DNA of 64,000 bases from Channallabes apus (lineage: Eukaryota; Chordata; Actinopteri; Siluriformes; Clariidae), in assembly GCA_030522415.1 (NCBI GenBank), contig CM060127.1, forward strand, positions 6,559,207 through 6,623,206, read 5' to 3'. Position numbers and translations under genes: made by a program. The notes beneath the pieces are model-generated. The model worked only from the letters and a program-made list of their open reading frames with translations, made no database searches and was not told the origin of the DNA. Below are positions 1-10,297 of the stretch, piece after piece; position 1 is the stretch's first letter, and each line of letters starts with the position of its first letter.

Positions 1-282
1 TACACCGTGCGACAGATCCTCGATTCGCGCCCTCGGGGCAGAGGTACCCAGTACCTGGTCGATTGGGAGGGCTACGGCCCCGAGGAGTGGTCTTGGGTCC
101 CAGCACGGTTCATCCTCGATCCCGAGCTTATTCGGGACTACCGTCACAGGGTATCCTCCACCCCAGGACCGGCTCCAGACAGGGGGGTACTGTCATGCAC
201 ACTCAATCTGCGCCCGGCACTAGGACCCGGAAGTAAGGCGGGCGTCAAACCAGGAAGTATAAAAGAGGTAAACAAACGATAG
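1..282 (+). CDS. Sushi-like Ty3/gypsy pol, C-terminal fragment with chromodomain
   Basis: The frame is open from base 1 and ends at 282, so this is the tail of a pol polyprotein that starts outside the window. The motifs [15 protein letters not shown] and [12 protein letters not shown] are the chromodomain of chromoviral integrases, which in this group steers integration to chromatin. The protein closely resembles the end of the intact pol at 40455-43907, so both copies belong to one family. As in that copy, the reading frame runs past the polypurine tract (PPT, 181-190) into the 3' LTR before stopping. Family membership is secure; whether the rest of the element is intact cannot be seen. Confidence 0.9.
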   Translation, partial: YTVRQILDSRPRGRGTQYLVDWEGYGPEEWSWVPARFILDPELIRDYRHRVSSTPGPAPDRGVLSCTLNLRPALGPGSKAGVKPGSIKEVNKR

Positions 283-561
283 TACAACGCTCAGTCATTG
301 AGTTCGCCCGATGTCGTTTCGGAATCGTTCACCAAACCGTGAGTACTCACTATCTTGGTATTACTTTCTGATTGAGTGTGTATTTATAGGACGCGGGTTA
401 GATTGTGTCTTTCCCTTGCTCTCCTTTTATGAGCGTCCTTAGAACAAATAGCGTGATTATCCTGCCTACTCGTGTTCTTCCGCGTTTGGGTTTACCATTC
501 ACGCAACAAAGGGCTAACCGCTAAGCTACGTCTTCTGGTCATCTCAGGTTAGTTCGTGACA
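191..561 (+). repeat. 3' LTR of sushi-like retrotransposon (copy 1)
   Basis: The LTR begins TGTCATGCACAC directly after a G-rich polypurine tract and ends GTTCGTGACA, giving the TG...CA ends of an LTR. It is 371 bp and aligns along its length with the 381-bp LTRs at 39089 and 43862, but with many substitutions and small indels, so it is an older or subfamily copy. TATAAAAG lies at 258-265, and CTCAGTCATT, the proposed RNA 5' end, at 290-299. The next five bases (AAACC, 562-566) would be one target-site duplication; its partner is outside the window. Confidence 0.88.
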
Positions 562-627
562 AAACCTGAGTGATCAAATGAGACTGAGGAAGACAGCATC
601 TAAACATACCAGTTCACCATAATACGC
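562..627 (-). repeat. L2 LINE 3'UTR fragment
   Basis: This stretch is the reverse complement of about 30216-30293 in the 3'UTR of the L2 element described below (shared motifs include GACTGAGGAAGACAGCATC). It shows that the sushi-like element at the left edge inserted into a minus-strand L2 remnant. The similarity fades after about 627. Confidence 0.75.
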
Positions 628-689
628 TACAGTGCTTACACAATCGGAATAACCATCCCGCCGCGCATACCGCTGTTTAAAGGCAACAG

Positions 690-775
690 CGGCCAAAATA
701 AATCAGTTGCATTTCAAAGTCATTCGTAAAATGGCCGCCAGGTGGCGCAAAGTGACATTTTCATTCATCGCAGTA
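690..775 (+). repeat. Short dispersed repeat with CTCF-like core
   Basis: This is similar, in inverted orientation, to about 49675-49745. It contains CCGCCAGGTGGCGC at 735-748, which resembles the CTCF core, and the second copy holds the identical 14-mer on the other strand. No coding potential. The remaining sequence up to 1146 is AT-rich with no feature I can identify. Confidence 0.5.
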
Positions 776-1146
776 AATACAACAGTGATGGTAATTTCCA
801 CAACAAACATGAAAAATCTGAACCAGAGCTATTGATGTGTACTGTACAATAATGAGTAAAAAAAAATTATAGTAGATTTATTAACTGAAATAAATGACCA
901 TATTGTTCAAGAGAATTTTCAAGCCCCAATCATCAAACAAAATTATAACGAAATCGGCCAAGTTTACTATTTATTTAAATATAAATTTCAATGAGTTCAT
1001 GAGTGCCTCTAGAACTTGATGGGATTAAGCTATCCCCAAAAGTGCAAGCTTTAAAGATGAAGTTATCATCTTAAAATATTTGATTTGGCTTGACTACAAG
1101 TCTTTACATGTTGTGTTTACATGTTCAGCTTAAAATGGTTTAATGC

Positions 1147-1510
1147 TGTAAGGTTTTATAATATTGTAAGCCAGTGTAATCTAAAAAGAAGATTCCTGTG
1201 CCTTGAGAACAGACCCCTCACTGTGCTTCCTCATGCCTTCTGTGGTAACACCTTATATATCGTGTATTCAGACAAGGATACATCCAAATGGCTCCTGTCT
1301 GCTAGAACCCTTTTGTTTAATCAGGAGAATGCAAATGTATCTCCTCACACCTGTCTGTCTCCGGGTCCCTCTATGACTGACATTTTAATGACTGGTTCTT
1401 TTGATGTTCGTGACGTAGCAGCGTTTAAATGTGCTCTCTTTGCTGAGAATAAACAGAGATCTTCAGACATCATGCCGGCGTGTGTGTGTGTTTACATTTT
1501 ATATTTAACA
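1147..1510 (+). repeat. 5' LTR of endogenous retrovirus-like shell
   Basis: This is nearly identical over 345 bp to 5919-6265, beginning TGTAAGGTTTTATAATATTG in both. It carries AATAAA near 1449 followed by a GT-rich stretch, as expected for a retroviral R/U5 polyadenylation region. I place the end at 1510 (TTTAACA) because a primer-binding site starts at 1512. The two LTRs differ after the shared (GT)n, so the exact end is uncertain. Confidence 0.75.
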
Positions 1511-1511
1511 A

Positions 1512-1529
1512 TTTGGGGGCTCAGTCCGG
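1512..1529 (+). promoter_or_regulatory. Primer-binding site, tRNA-Pro type
   Basis: TTTGGGGGCTCAGTCCGG lies two bases after the LTR end. It matches the proline-tRNA primer site known from gammaretrovirus-like elements except for one extra base in the middle. This is the strongest sign that the shell was once a true retrovirus-like element. Confidence 0.7.
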
Positions 1530-2739
1530 TCTTCCCTCTCAGAGGAAAAAGTAAGTGTTTATTTTGCTCTTTCGGATTTTTTCCTCGGTCAGGGGAGATT
1601 TTGTTCTCGTGTGATCTGGTTAAAATAAAGTTTAATTCACATTTTGTTTTCTAAATAAGTTTTGTTCACCGTAATTAAGTCTAAGAGGTTTTGTTTTCCG
1701 GAGCAAGTTTTTAATAGAGCTTTCGTAACGTCATGTTTAAAGGAATATCCGCGGTGTTTTAAATGTAACAGCTTGGTTGTGGTGTCAGTACCGCTGTGTT
1801 TTAGAGAACCGTTGTTTATTTTTAACTAAATTTGTTCCGCGTTTCGAGTCGCGCTTTAAACAACTCGTTAATTCATCTGGTAAACAACTGAAATGGGTAT
1901 GATTGTTTAATCATTGTGCAGGTCTTTATGCCAAGCGTGCGAAATATACTGTTATTTACAACAGCTCAATATTTAGTGAACTAGAAACATTACAACGCTT
2001 CTCACTAACGTCATCGACTCGCGTCCACGGTTGCTATGGGTTACTAGACGCGGGCGCTGACCCGCTGTCTGCGTGCTTTAACTGTAGGCGCTGTATTGTG
2101 GTCAGAAGGCCGGAATGGGCAGATTTACATTTAGATGTTCAGTTGTTTTCCATGTTATTTTTCATTTAAGTATTCATAATAACTGTTGGCTTGCTTGTAG
2201 GTAGCTTTTGTATTATTCCATGTAGATTTTTTTCCATCAGGCACTGATTGCAACATTTGGATCTATTGTAGTATTATTTAATTGTGGTGTTGTATTACTG
2301 ACAGTAAGTGTGCTTGTATTGTTTTGTCGCCATGCAATGTCGATGCTGGAGCAACATATGTCTGTTAAAATTATAATCTACAAGTTTGCATATACTGCAT
2401 ACAAGTTAAGTGCTTAAAATTTTTTAAGTTTTAAAACAACGGTCATCACCAGGGACTGTAAATGCAGAGTGTGTGGATTGTCACTTCGCCAGTTGTTTGG
2501 CTGGTTATATCTGGAGGGCTTCGCTCATTGATACTCGTAACCAGTAGATGGCCTGCAGTGTGGTGCTTTGTTCCTGGTACTAACTTGGCCTAGCTAATGT
2601 TGCGCAATTTTGTCACTTGTTTGGAATGTTACAAACTGAAAATCTGGAGTGCCTGAATTTAACACATATTGAGGGAAGTTTTTGTGTGAATATGAGAGTC
2701 CAAGCAGAGAACAGTTACAGGAATTATCTGTGCCAGAAT

Positions 2740-3022
2740 GTATAAGCAAGTACGAAAAGAAAGGTTTATAGAATTGTGGTGAAACCAGCAGTGTTGTATG
2801 GTCTGCAGACATTGGTGCTAATGACAAGAAAGGAAACAGGGCTGTAGGGGTGGAGCTAAAGATGGTGCAATTTGCTTTGAGAGTGACAAGAATGGACAGG
2901 ATTTGGCATGTGTATATTGGAGGAACAGTGCAAGTAGGGCAGTTTGGAAAGAAAGTTAGAGAGGCCAGATTAAGATGTTGTGGACATGTGCATAGAAGGA
3001 ATAAGGACTCTATCCAGAAGTA
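2740..3022 (+). pseudogene. LINE reverse-transcriptase C-terminal fossil
   Basis: Plus-strand translation with one internal stop gives LRVTRMDRIWHVYIGG and VREARLRCCGHVHRR. These resemble the conserved tail of RTE-like LINE reverse transcriptases (REARLRW.GHV.RR type). It lacks the catalytic core and is not functional. The longer open frame on the opposite strand over the same bases is a shadow. Clade assignment is tentative. Confidence 0.55.
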
Positions 3023-3770
3023 ACTGTTCGAGGTGGAGTACAGGCAGAAAGATGATTTCAACAGTTTTGTGTATATTTCAACAGTTTTTAAACAAGTTCT
3101 CCATCACACAAATAAAATGTAGCCACAGAACATTTTAATTTGTTTTCAGGTTCAATAGATTCTGATCGTCAATAATAAATAAATAAATAAATATGACAAC
3201 GAATAAATACATTACACTGATAATAATAATAATAATTATAATAATAAATTAATACTGATAGATAAATATTTTTGTTCACCTGCTATACCTGAAATTAAAA
3301 GAAGTTGCATTTATTAGTTTCCGTTCCATTTTATAGAAAAGTCAAATTATTTAAAATTCCCTTCGGTAATTTAAGGGGGCTCATCCAATAGTAAATTGGC
3401 ATATATTTGAGGTGTATTTTAAAAAAAAAAAGAAACTTTATGCATTTTAATTAGTTTTTGTCTCGCGTTGTGTTTGACATTACTCACGTTGGTTTATTGA
3501 TTACAATTACAGCGACTGTAGCGATTGTGATTAATTATGAAACTAAGTTTTTTTAACTAAAACTGAACCAGTGTTGTTAGCAATAAGCTAAAAACATACA
3601 TAGCGCTCTCGTCGCGTAGAGTACCTACGTAATCTAAACCGCGTCCCGTTAGAGGAGACGCGCTCCTTCGGGTGTGTTTTAAGAGTTATACGTTCGCTAA
3701 ATTCTGTTGTTTACGTAATTTATGCACTTTCAATATTTGTAATTTAGTGAGGCATTTGTAGCATGCACTT

Positions 3771-4330
3771 TGTGTATAAGCTGGCCCTGGTGTAAAGGCG
3801 CGTGGCTAGAAAATGAATAAATTAATTGGTTATAGCCATATTCCTTAGAGTGTTAAACACGTGGGGGGTGCATGAGTTTTATTGTCTCCCTGACGTAGAG
3901 GCGTGTGGACTCAGCCCGGCGCACCTGAGGTCCATTTTTCTGAGAGTGTTCTCAGAAACAGGGTAGATTGGCCAAATGCCTTATTAATTCACTATATTGG
4001 TATTTTATAAATGTGTGAATAATCTCCAAAGGTGTAGAGGCACGTGAGATTTGAAATAGAATCCATATTCCTGGTAGTGTTATCAGGAACGCGGAGATAT
4101 TACACATTTTTGATAATACACTTTTAAATTACAGTATTTTTCAGTTTTAAATATATACTTATTAATTTACTATCGTGGTATTTGATAAGTGTGTGAATAA
4201 TCTCCAAAGATGTAGAGGCATGTGAGATTCGAAATAGAATCCATATTCCTGGTAGTGTTATCAGGAACGCGGAGATATTGCACATTTTTGATAATACACT
4301 TATAAATTACAGTATATACTTGTACACTCT
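3771..4330 (+). repeat. Diverged tandem repeat, about four units
   Basis: Units at 3982-4158 and 4159-4330 are about 90% alike (TTATTAATTYACTAT start, AGATATT ACACATTTTTGATAATACAC end). Two more diverged units precede them at about 3771-3980, recognisable by a GTA[GA]AGGC[GA][CT]GTG core and a CCATATTCCT/GAGTGTT core. They lie inside the retroviral shell and have no open frame. Confidence 0.65.
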
Positions 4331-4687
4331 GTTCGAACGTCACACTACCCATAAGAAAAATTAATAAATAATTTTTTTAAAGTATATATTCTGGAATAAT
4401 TCAATGAAACGAGCTTAGTGTCCATAATTAAACTAACCATCTTGAGGTGTCCGCCTAACTCTGATACACTACAATTTACCAACAATCAAAGCATGCTTAT
4501 GAAATTATTACATTTGTGCACCCAATGTAACGACTGCAGTAACAAACAAAAAAAAGTAAGCAAATAGATTAATTCTTGATTGAGAAATAACCAACTATTG
4601 GCACAAGTTGGATCCCAGATTATGCAGCGTTGAGCTCCGCTGCTCCAAATTAAGCACAAGCTTCGGCTTGGGAGCTCGTGACTGAGC

Positions 4688-5155
4688 GACATGCACTCCT
4701 GACACAGACAAAGAACTGACTGACTTCAACTAATATTCAAACTAACACACCTGACATGACAAACAATTGTACAGATTTTATGTAACAAAGATTCATGTCT
4801 TCCATGTTGTATGTGACTGTACTTCTGTTTACCTATAACTATATTGCTTTTACAGAAAAACAGCAACGGCAAGATTTAATCATAATTTCCTCAACAGAAC
4901 AAAAGTACACTGGAAGGAAGCAGCCGCATAACAAATCGTGACCTGTGTGATGCCATTAAACAACCTTCTCTTTTATTTTATATACAGAAATTCCATTGGA
5001 TCAGCTGTTGGGTGACTTTACTGTGACCAATGAAATTTATGAATGTTGTTTTATCTAACCAAAGGCTTTCTCACAGCAGCATCAGACAAGGAGGAATTCT
5101 GGAACAATTATTCAGAGATATCGCTAAATCATGTAACTCTAATCTGAGATCTGAC
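4688..5155 (+). repeat. Segment shared with second endogenous retrovirus (20168-20663)
   Basis: This aligns with 20168-20663 over about 480 bp, with shared stretches such as CTATATTGCTTTTACAGA and GGGTGACTTTACTGTG. Here it lies upstream of a PPT and 3' LTR; there it follows an integrase zinc-finger remnant. The likeliest reading is that both elements come from one retroviral family and this is its 3' internal region. Confidence 0.65.
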
Positions 5156-5918
5156 TTATTCATATGCTGATACATATCTTCTGTAGTGAAAGCTTGAAGG
5201 CACGGGCCCATAATGAAGTGCTAGTAACCTCTCTTCTGGGCTCCAACTGACTCTACTATACGTAAAGTATCTGGGTCGAAGAACAGATCAGCTTGGAAGA
5301 TGACTTGGATGTTTTGGACACTGATTTTTCCTCACCTTACCCCATACACATATAGTGAACACTACTGTATTAGTCTGAAAACACTCATGGCAGAATTGTA
5401 CACACATTATAGACTGTATGAAGTTATGATTGGCACCATCACATGTTATGTCTGATGTATGAAGTTATGATTGGCACCATGTTATATCTGATGTACAGGT
5501 AGATTAGTCAGACTTGAAGTCTTTTACTCTTTCCTAGTCAATTGGGGAGAGAGATGTTTGGCTTCATGGTCTGGGGAACTGGTTTTGAATTGAATCTATT
5601 GATAAGAGACCAGAAGGACTGGAGATGGCCTGCTGAATTCTTAAACGGAGGTTTGGAGTTCAGGGCTTGAGCTCTTTAGAGTTAAATATTACACTCACAG
5701 AGAGGAAGTTCATTATCAGTTCCTGTAGCTTAATAGGACCACAGGCGTCATGAAGACACCACAAAAGGGGGCATATCTTCTCATTTTTGCACAGGGTTTG
5801 GATTAGTTAAATTTTTCATTTGATTTTGTAAATCTCTTCTATGCCAATGCCTGACTGTTCATTTATTGTCATGTTATTGACAAATTGTAGTAAATTCTGT
5901 TAGAATTTAAGGGGGCAC

Positions 5919-6265
5919 TGTAAGGTTTTATAATATTGTAAGACAGTGTAATCTAATAAGAAGATTCCTGTGCCTTGAGAACAGACCCCTCACTGTGCTT
6001 CCTCATGCCTTCTGTGGTAACACCTTATATATCCTGTATTCAGACAAGGATACATCCAAATGGCTCCTGTCTGCTAGAACCCTTTTGTTTAATCAGGAGA
6101 ATGCAAATGTATCTCCTCACACCTGTCTGTCTCCGGGTCCCTCTATGACTGACATTTTAATGACTGGTTCTTTTGATGTTCGTGACGTAGCAGCGTTTAA
6201 ATGTGCTCTCTTTGCTGAGAATAAACAGAGATCTTCAGACATCATGCCGGCGTGTGTGTGTGTTT
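5919..6265 (+). repeat. 3' LTR of endogenous retrovirus-like shell
   Basis: Begins TGTAAGG right after the polypurine tract and matches 1147-1493 with few differences (for example ATATCC for ATATCG). After the (GT)n the sequence differs from the 5' LTR, so U5 is altered in one copy. The open frames of 112 and 177 aa over the two LTRs are the same LTR translated, not genes. Confidence 0.75.
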
Positions 6266-7671
6266 GTCTCTCCCGGTCGATCGGGCCCGGACCGGTAAGT
6301 GTATCAAGGTGCAGCAGACACAACAAGAAATAACTCTTCTACTCTTAACTTAAAACTTAGCTCGGACACACTTCATCTACATTTTAAAACTTAACAAATG
6401 CGTTATGGTTTCAATGGCATACTTTTAAGTGCACTAGTCCAGAGTGCTGATTTGAATGTTGCAACTTCACTGCTTCAGAGGGCTATTAAGTTTTAACGTT
6501 TATTCTACAGTTTGTTTAATGTATTTTCTGCTGTATTTTATTTCTAAATGAATGCTGTATTTTATTTATTTATTATTATTATTATTATTTTACACAATTT
6601 TGTTTAAAACAAGTATTTCAGGCCCTGGTGCCGTGCAGTTGTTTCTATGGATGCAAAATTTAGCTGAATGCACTTTTATTAAAAAGACAACTTGTATCTA
6701 GACTGTGAATGTCACAAATATTTGGTAATGTTGGTGAATAATTTAATTATATTTTAGTTGTGTGATTTATGAAAGATGTTCCTAATGTTACGTCAGAGGA
6801 CATGCGCTGATGTTTATCACACATTCCAATAAGAGAGAGATTACTCACTCCCAAAGTTTTTTTTGCGCCGTATTTCGATTTTTAAAAAAGTTGCTCATTT
6901 TCACCATGAACACGGATGAGCCTTCGGGTTTCCTCAGCCGTCCCTATAATATAAATTACAAAACTGTAGTCACGTTGCAATAAGTAAGAATAGTGGAAGC
7001 ACCGTTCATTTACATGTACACATATGGCCGTAAGCAAAACAAACTATGCGTTATCAAATGCTCGGCAAACTGCCGTGCTACTGAACTTTCATATTTGTTT
7101 GTAGCATGCAGTAAAGTGTATGTGACATAAAAATATATATTTGTAATATCGTGCAATCTGTACTATCCGCTAGCAAACTTTAGCGATTTTTTTGCAAACG
7201 TTTCTTTACAGAACATCACCACAAACACAAGACTAAAGGTAATATACATATAATGAAAACTTGTCATAAAAATCTTTATTAATGGTAAAAATTAACATTT
7301 ATGTCTCTGCTTGCTCGAGTGAGCAGCCATGTTGAAAATTTCGCTTAGCCCTTCATTTGAAGTGAGGTCCCGAAAAATCTTCGTTTGGAGGGCTATCTGT
7401 CCCTTCCCCCCTCCCCCTACACCTCCAACCAAAAGAGAAATGAGACACCTCTACCCCTGCACGTGAACGCGCCAAGTGCAATGGTAGGGGGAAGGGTAGA
7501 AATGGGATTCAGCCTTAATATTGGAGCAATAAAATGTACTTAAAATCTATGTGTTCAAATTGTTACGAGGATTTTATCAAGTAAATCTTACAAGTTCTTT
7601 TTTTCAGTGAATGGTGAACACGATGATTTAAGAATTTAATTAAACACGAATATATATATATATATATATTT

Positions 7672-7716
<45 letters not shown>

Positions 7717-7992
7717 CCGGTGCAAGGGCCATTGTCACTCATACTGTAGTAGTTTTTAGAGCCCTAAAAAGCATTCGCTAGTAATTAAGTAAATAAAAGA
7801 CAAATGAATAAATAGTTTTAAATTATATATATATATATATATATATAATGGAAATATGTATAAAGAAAATATAATTAATATTTTCATGTTTAATTACAAA
7901 AAAAAACATTTTAATGGTTAGTGACTGTTGCAGACATTTACACTATTTTTGAGAACTATTAAGTTCTCCTTCAATGTGTCATAGCCGATAAC
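6266..7992. other. AT-rich intergenic sequence
   Basis: No coding frame or known element is recognised. There is a TTATT run near 6570, a (TA)n run at about 7651-7670, a (TG)n run at about 7674-7714 and another (TA)n at about 7824-7848. Confidence 0.5.
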
Positions 7993-8111
7993 TGCCCCTT
8001 TGATCTGCTGGGTACGGCGGGGCGTCGAGTGCTGATCAGTGTGTGTAAAGTACGCTACTTTACACTGATCAGCAATCGACGCCCCGCCATACCCAGCAGA
8101 TCAAAGGGGCA
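7993..8111. repeat. 119-bp near-perfect palindrome
   Basis: The arms run 7993-8051 and 8055-8111. The left arm begins TGCCCCTTTGATCTGCTGGG and the right arm is its reverse complement with only a few mismatches and one GT slip, leaving a loop of a few bases. No convincing target-site duplication is seen. It could be a foldback MITE or a hairpin-forming RNA source. Confidence 0.85.
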
Positions 8112-8676
8112 CACTCATAAACTCTCCGTGTGCACACACAAACTCTCCATGCACACACACACACGATTTATAGATAAAATGCAGACATAAACACGCCACC
8201 CCCCAGGAAAACAACAAACACAAATATATAGACTACAGTACTCGCTTTTCCAACACATTAGCGCTCCGATGTGAGCTGATTTATTCAAGTCATAATTAGA
8301 GAATATAGAGAGATTAATAACAGAGAAAGCATAATAAGATGTCTATACAGTAAATAAAAAGAAAAGTATCAAATCCAAATATTAAGTCTGATTTTATTGC
8401 TATCATTAACCATTTATGTTATATATTTATTTTATATTATTTTATATTACATTATTTTTTATATATTATATTTACACAATTCTTGCTCTGAAGGACTTTA
8501 TCTAAAAGCCAGACTGACCAAGTTTCTAATTCACTGCTGAAGTAGTTAAATATGCTTTATAATGTATATACGTATAGGTTACATTTTAAAAGTACAATCG
8601 CAAGTAAATTACAAACTGAATGTAATGTAAAATATGAATAAACCAGTATTAGACACAGATATACGATATGGTAGTA
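8112..8676. other. Intergenic, CA-rich then AT-rich
   Basis: Short CA runs (8120-8163), then AT-rich sequence. The phrase AAACTCTCCGTG recurs near 11163, suggesting another low-copy repeat. No coding signal. Confidence 0.4.
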
Positions 8677-10297
8677 CAGTGGTGTGAAAAACTATTTGCC
8701 CCCCTCCTGATTTCTTATTCTTTTGCATGTTTGTCACACAAAATGTTTCTGATCATCAAACACATTTAACTATTAGTCAAAGATAACACAAGTAAAGACA
8801 AAATGCAGTTTTTAAATGAGGGGTTTTATTATTTAGGGAGAAAAAAAATCCAAACCTACATGGCCCTGTGTGAAAAAGTAATTGCCCCCTGAACCTAATA
8901 ACTGGTTGGGCCACCCTTAGCAGCAATAACTGCAATCAAGCGTTTGCGATAACTTGCAACAAGTCTTTTACAGCGCTCTGGAGGAATTTTGGCCCACTCA
9001 TCTTTGCAGAATTGTTGTAATTCAGCTTTATTTGAGGGTTTTCTAGCATGAACCGCCTTTTTAAGGTCATGCCACAACATCTCAATAGGATTCAGGTCAG
9101 GACTTTGACTAGGCCACTCCAAAGTCTTCATTTTATTTTTCTTCAGCCATTCAGAGGTGGATTTGCTGGTGTGTTTTGGGTCATTGTCCTGCTGCAGCAC
9201 CCAAGATCGCTTCAGCTTGAGTTGACGAACAGATGGCCGGACATTCTCCTTCAGGATTTTATGGTAGACAGTAGAATTCATGGTTCCATCTATCACAGCA
9301 AGCCTTCCAGGTCCTGAAGCAGCAAAACAACCCCAGACCATCACACTACCACCACCATATTTTACTGTTGGTATGATGTTCTTTTTCTGAAATGCTGTGT
9401 TACTTTTTACGCCAGATGTAACGGGACACGCACCTTCCAAAAAGTTCAACTTTTGTCTTGTCGGTCCACAAGGTATTTTCCCAAAAGTCTTGGCAATCAT
9501 TGAGATGTTTTTTAGCAAAATTGAGACGAGCCTTAATGTTCTTTTTGCTTAAAAGTGGTTTGCGCCTTGGAAATCTGCCATGCAGGCCATTTTTGCCCAG
9601 TCTCTTTCTTATGGTGGAGTCGTGAACCCTGACCTTAATTGAGGCAAGTGAGGCCTGCAGTTCTTTAGATGTTGTCCTGGGGTCTTTTGTGGCCTCTCGG
9701 ATGAGTTGTCTCTGCGCTCTTGGGGTAATTTTGGTCGGCCGGCCACTCTTGGGAAGGTTCACCACTGTTCCATGTTTTTGCCATTTGTGGATAATGGCTC
9801 TCACTGTGGTTCGCTGGAGTCCCAAAGCTTTAGAAATTGCTTTATAACCTTTGCCAGACTGATAGATCTCAATTACTTTTGTTCTCATTTGTTCCTGAAG
9901 TTCTTTGGATCTTGGCATGATGTCTAGCTTTTGAGGTGCTTTTGGTCTACTTCTCTGTGTCAGGTAGCTCCTATTTAAGTGATTTCTTGATTGAAACAGG
10001 TGTGGCAGTAATCAGGCCTGGGGGTGACTACAGAAATTTAACTCAGGTGTGATAAACCACAGTTAAGTTATTTTTTAACAAGGGGGGCAATCACTTTTTC
10101 ACACAGGGCCATGTAGATTTGGAGTTTTTTTTCTCCCTTAATAACGTAAACCTTCATTTAAAAACTGCATTTTGTGTTCAATTATGTTATCTTTGACTAA
10201 TAGTTAACGGTTTTTGATGAGCAGAAACATTTAAGTGTGACAAACATGCAAAAGAATAAGAAATCAGGAAGGGGGCAAATAGTTTTTCACACCACTG
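8677..10297 (-). mobile_element. Tc1-like DNA transposon, full length
   Basis: The ends are CAGTGGTGTGAAAAACTATT and its inverted complement at 10278-10297, each flanked by TA (8675-8676 and 10298-10299), the Tc1/mariner target site. The inverted repeats extend imperfectly over about 200 bp. At 1621 bp it has the length normal for the superfamily. The transposase lies on the minus strand and is frameshifted, so this copy could move only in trans. Confidence 0.93.
8895..9918 (-). pseudogene. Tc1 transposase, one-base frameshift
   Basis: The protein starts MPRSKELQEQMRTK at 9918 with an N-terminal paired-like helix-turn-helix domain (KAISKALGLQRTTVRAIIHK). The catalytic core follows: first Asp in LWTDKTKVE, second in [10 protein letters not shown], and the Glu in [11 protein letters not shown], a DD34E arrangement. 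The N-terminal frame stops near 9400 and the rest continues in another frame. The plus strand has ACTTTTTACG near 9402 where the second copy at 51932 has ACTTTTACG, so a single inserted base breaks the gene. Otherwise the protein is complete to its C-terminal GGPTSY. Confidence 0.92.

Larger units (their letters stand above)
1530..5918 (+). mobile_element. Internal region of the retroviral shell, almost coding-free
   Basis: There are 4.4 kb between primer site and PPT without a recognisable gag, pol or env frame. It holds an RT-tail fossil (2740-3022), AAATA and TAA simple repeats (about 3178-3245), diverged tandem units (3771-4330), a small two-copy duplication at about 5417-5500, and a 480-bp stretch (about 4688-5155) shared with the end of the other endogenous retrovirus at 20168-20663. 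A polypurine tract (AAGGGGGCAC, ending 5918) abuts the 3' LTR. It reads best as a large-deletion or nonautonomous derivative that keeps only the cis-acting ends. Confidence 0.6.

Noticed and set aside
1121..1654. 177-aa open frame, and a near copy at 5995-6333
   Set aside because: Both are translations of the same LTR. The similarity reflects the LTR pair, not a protein family.
2594..3061. 155-aa minus-strand frame
   Set aside because: It is the complement of a recognisable plus-strand RT-tail fossil and has no motif of its own.
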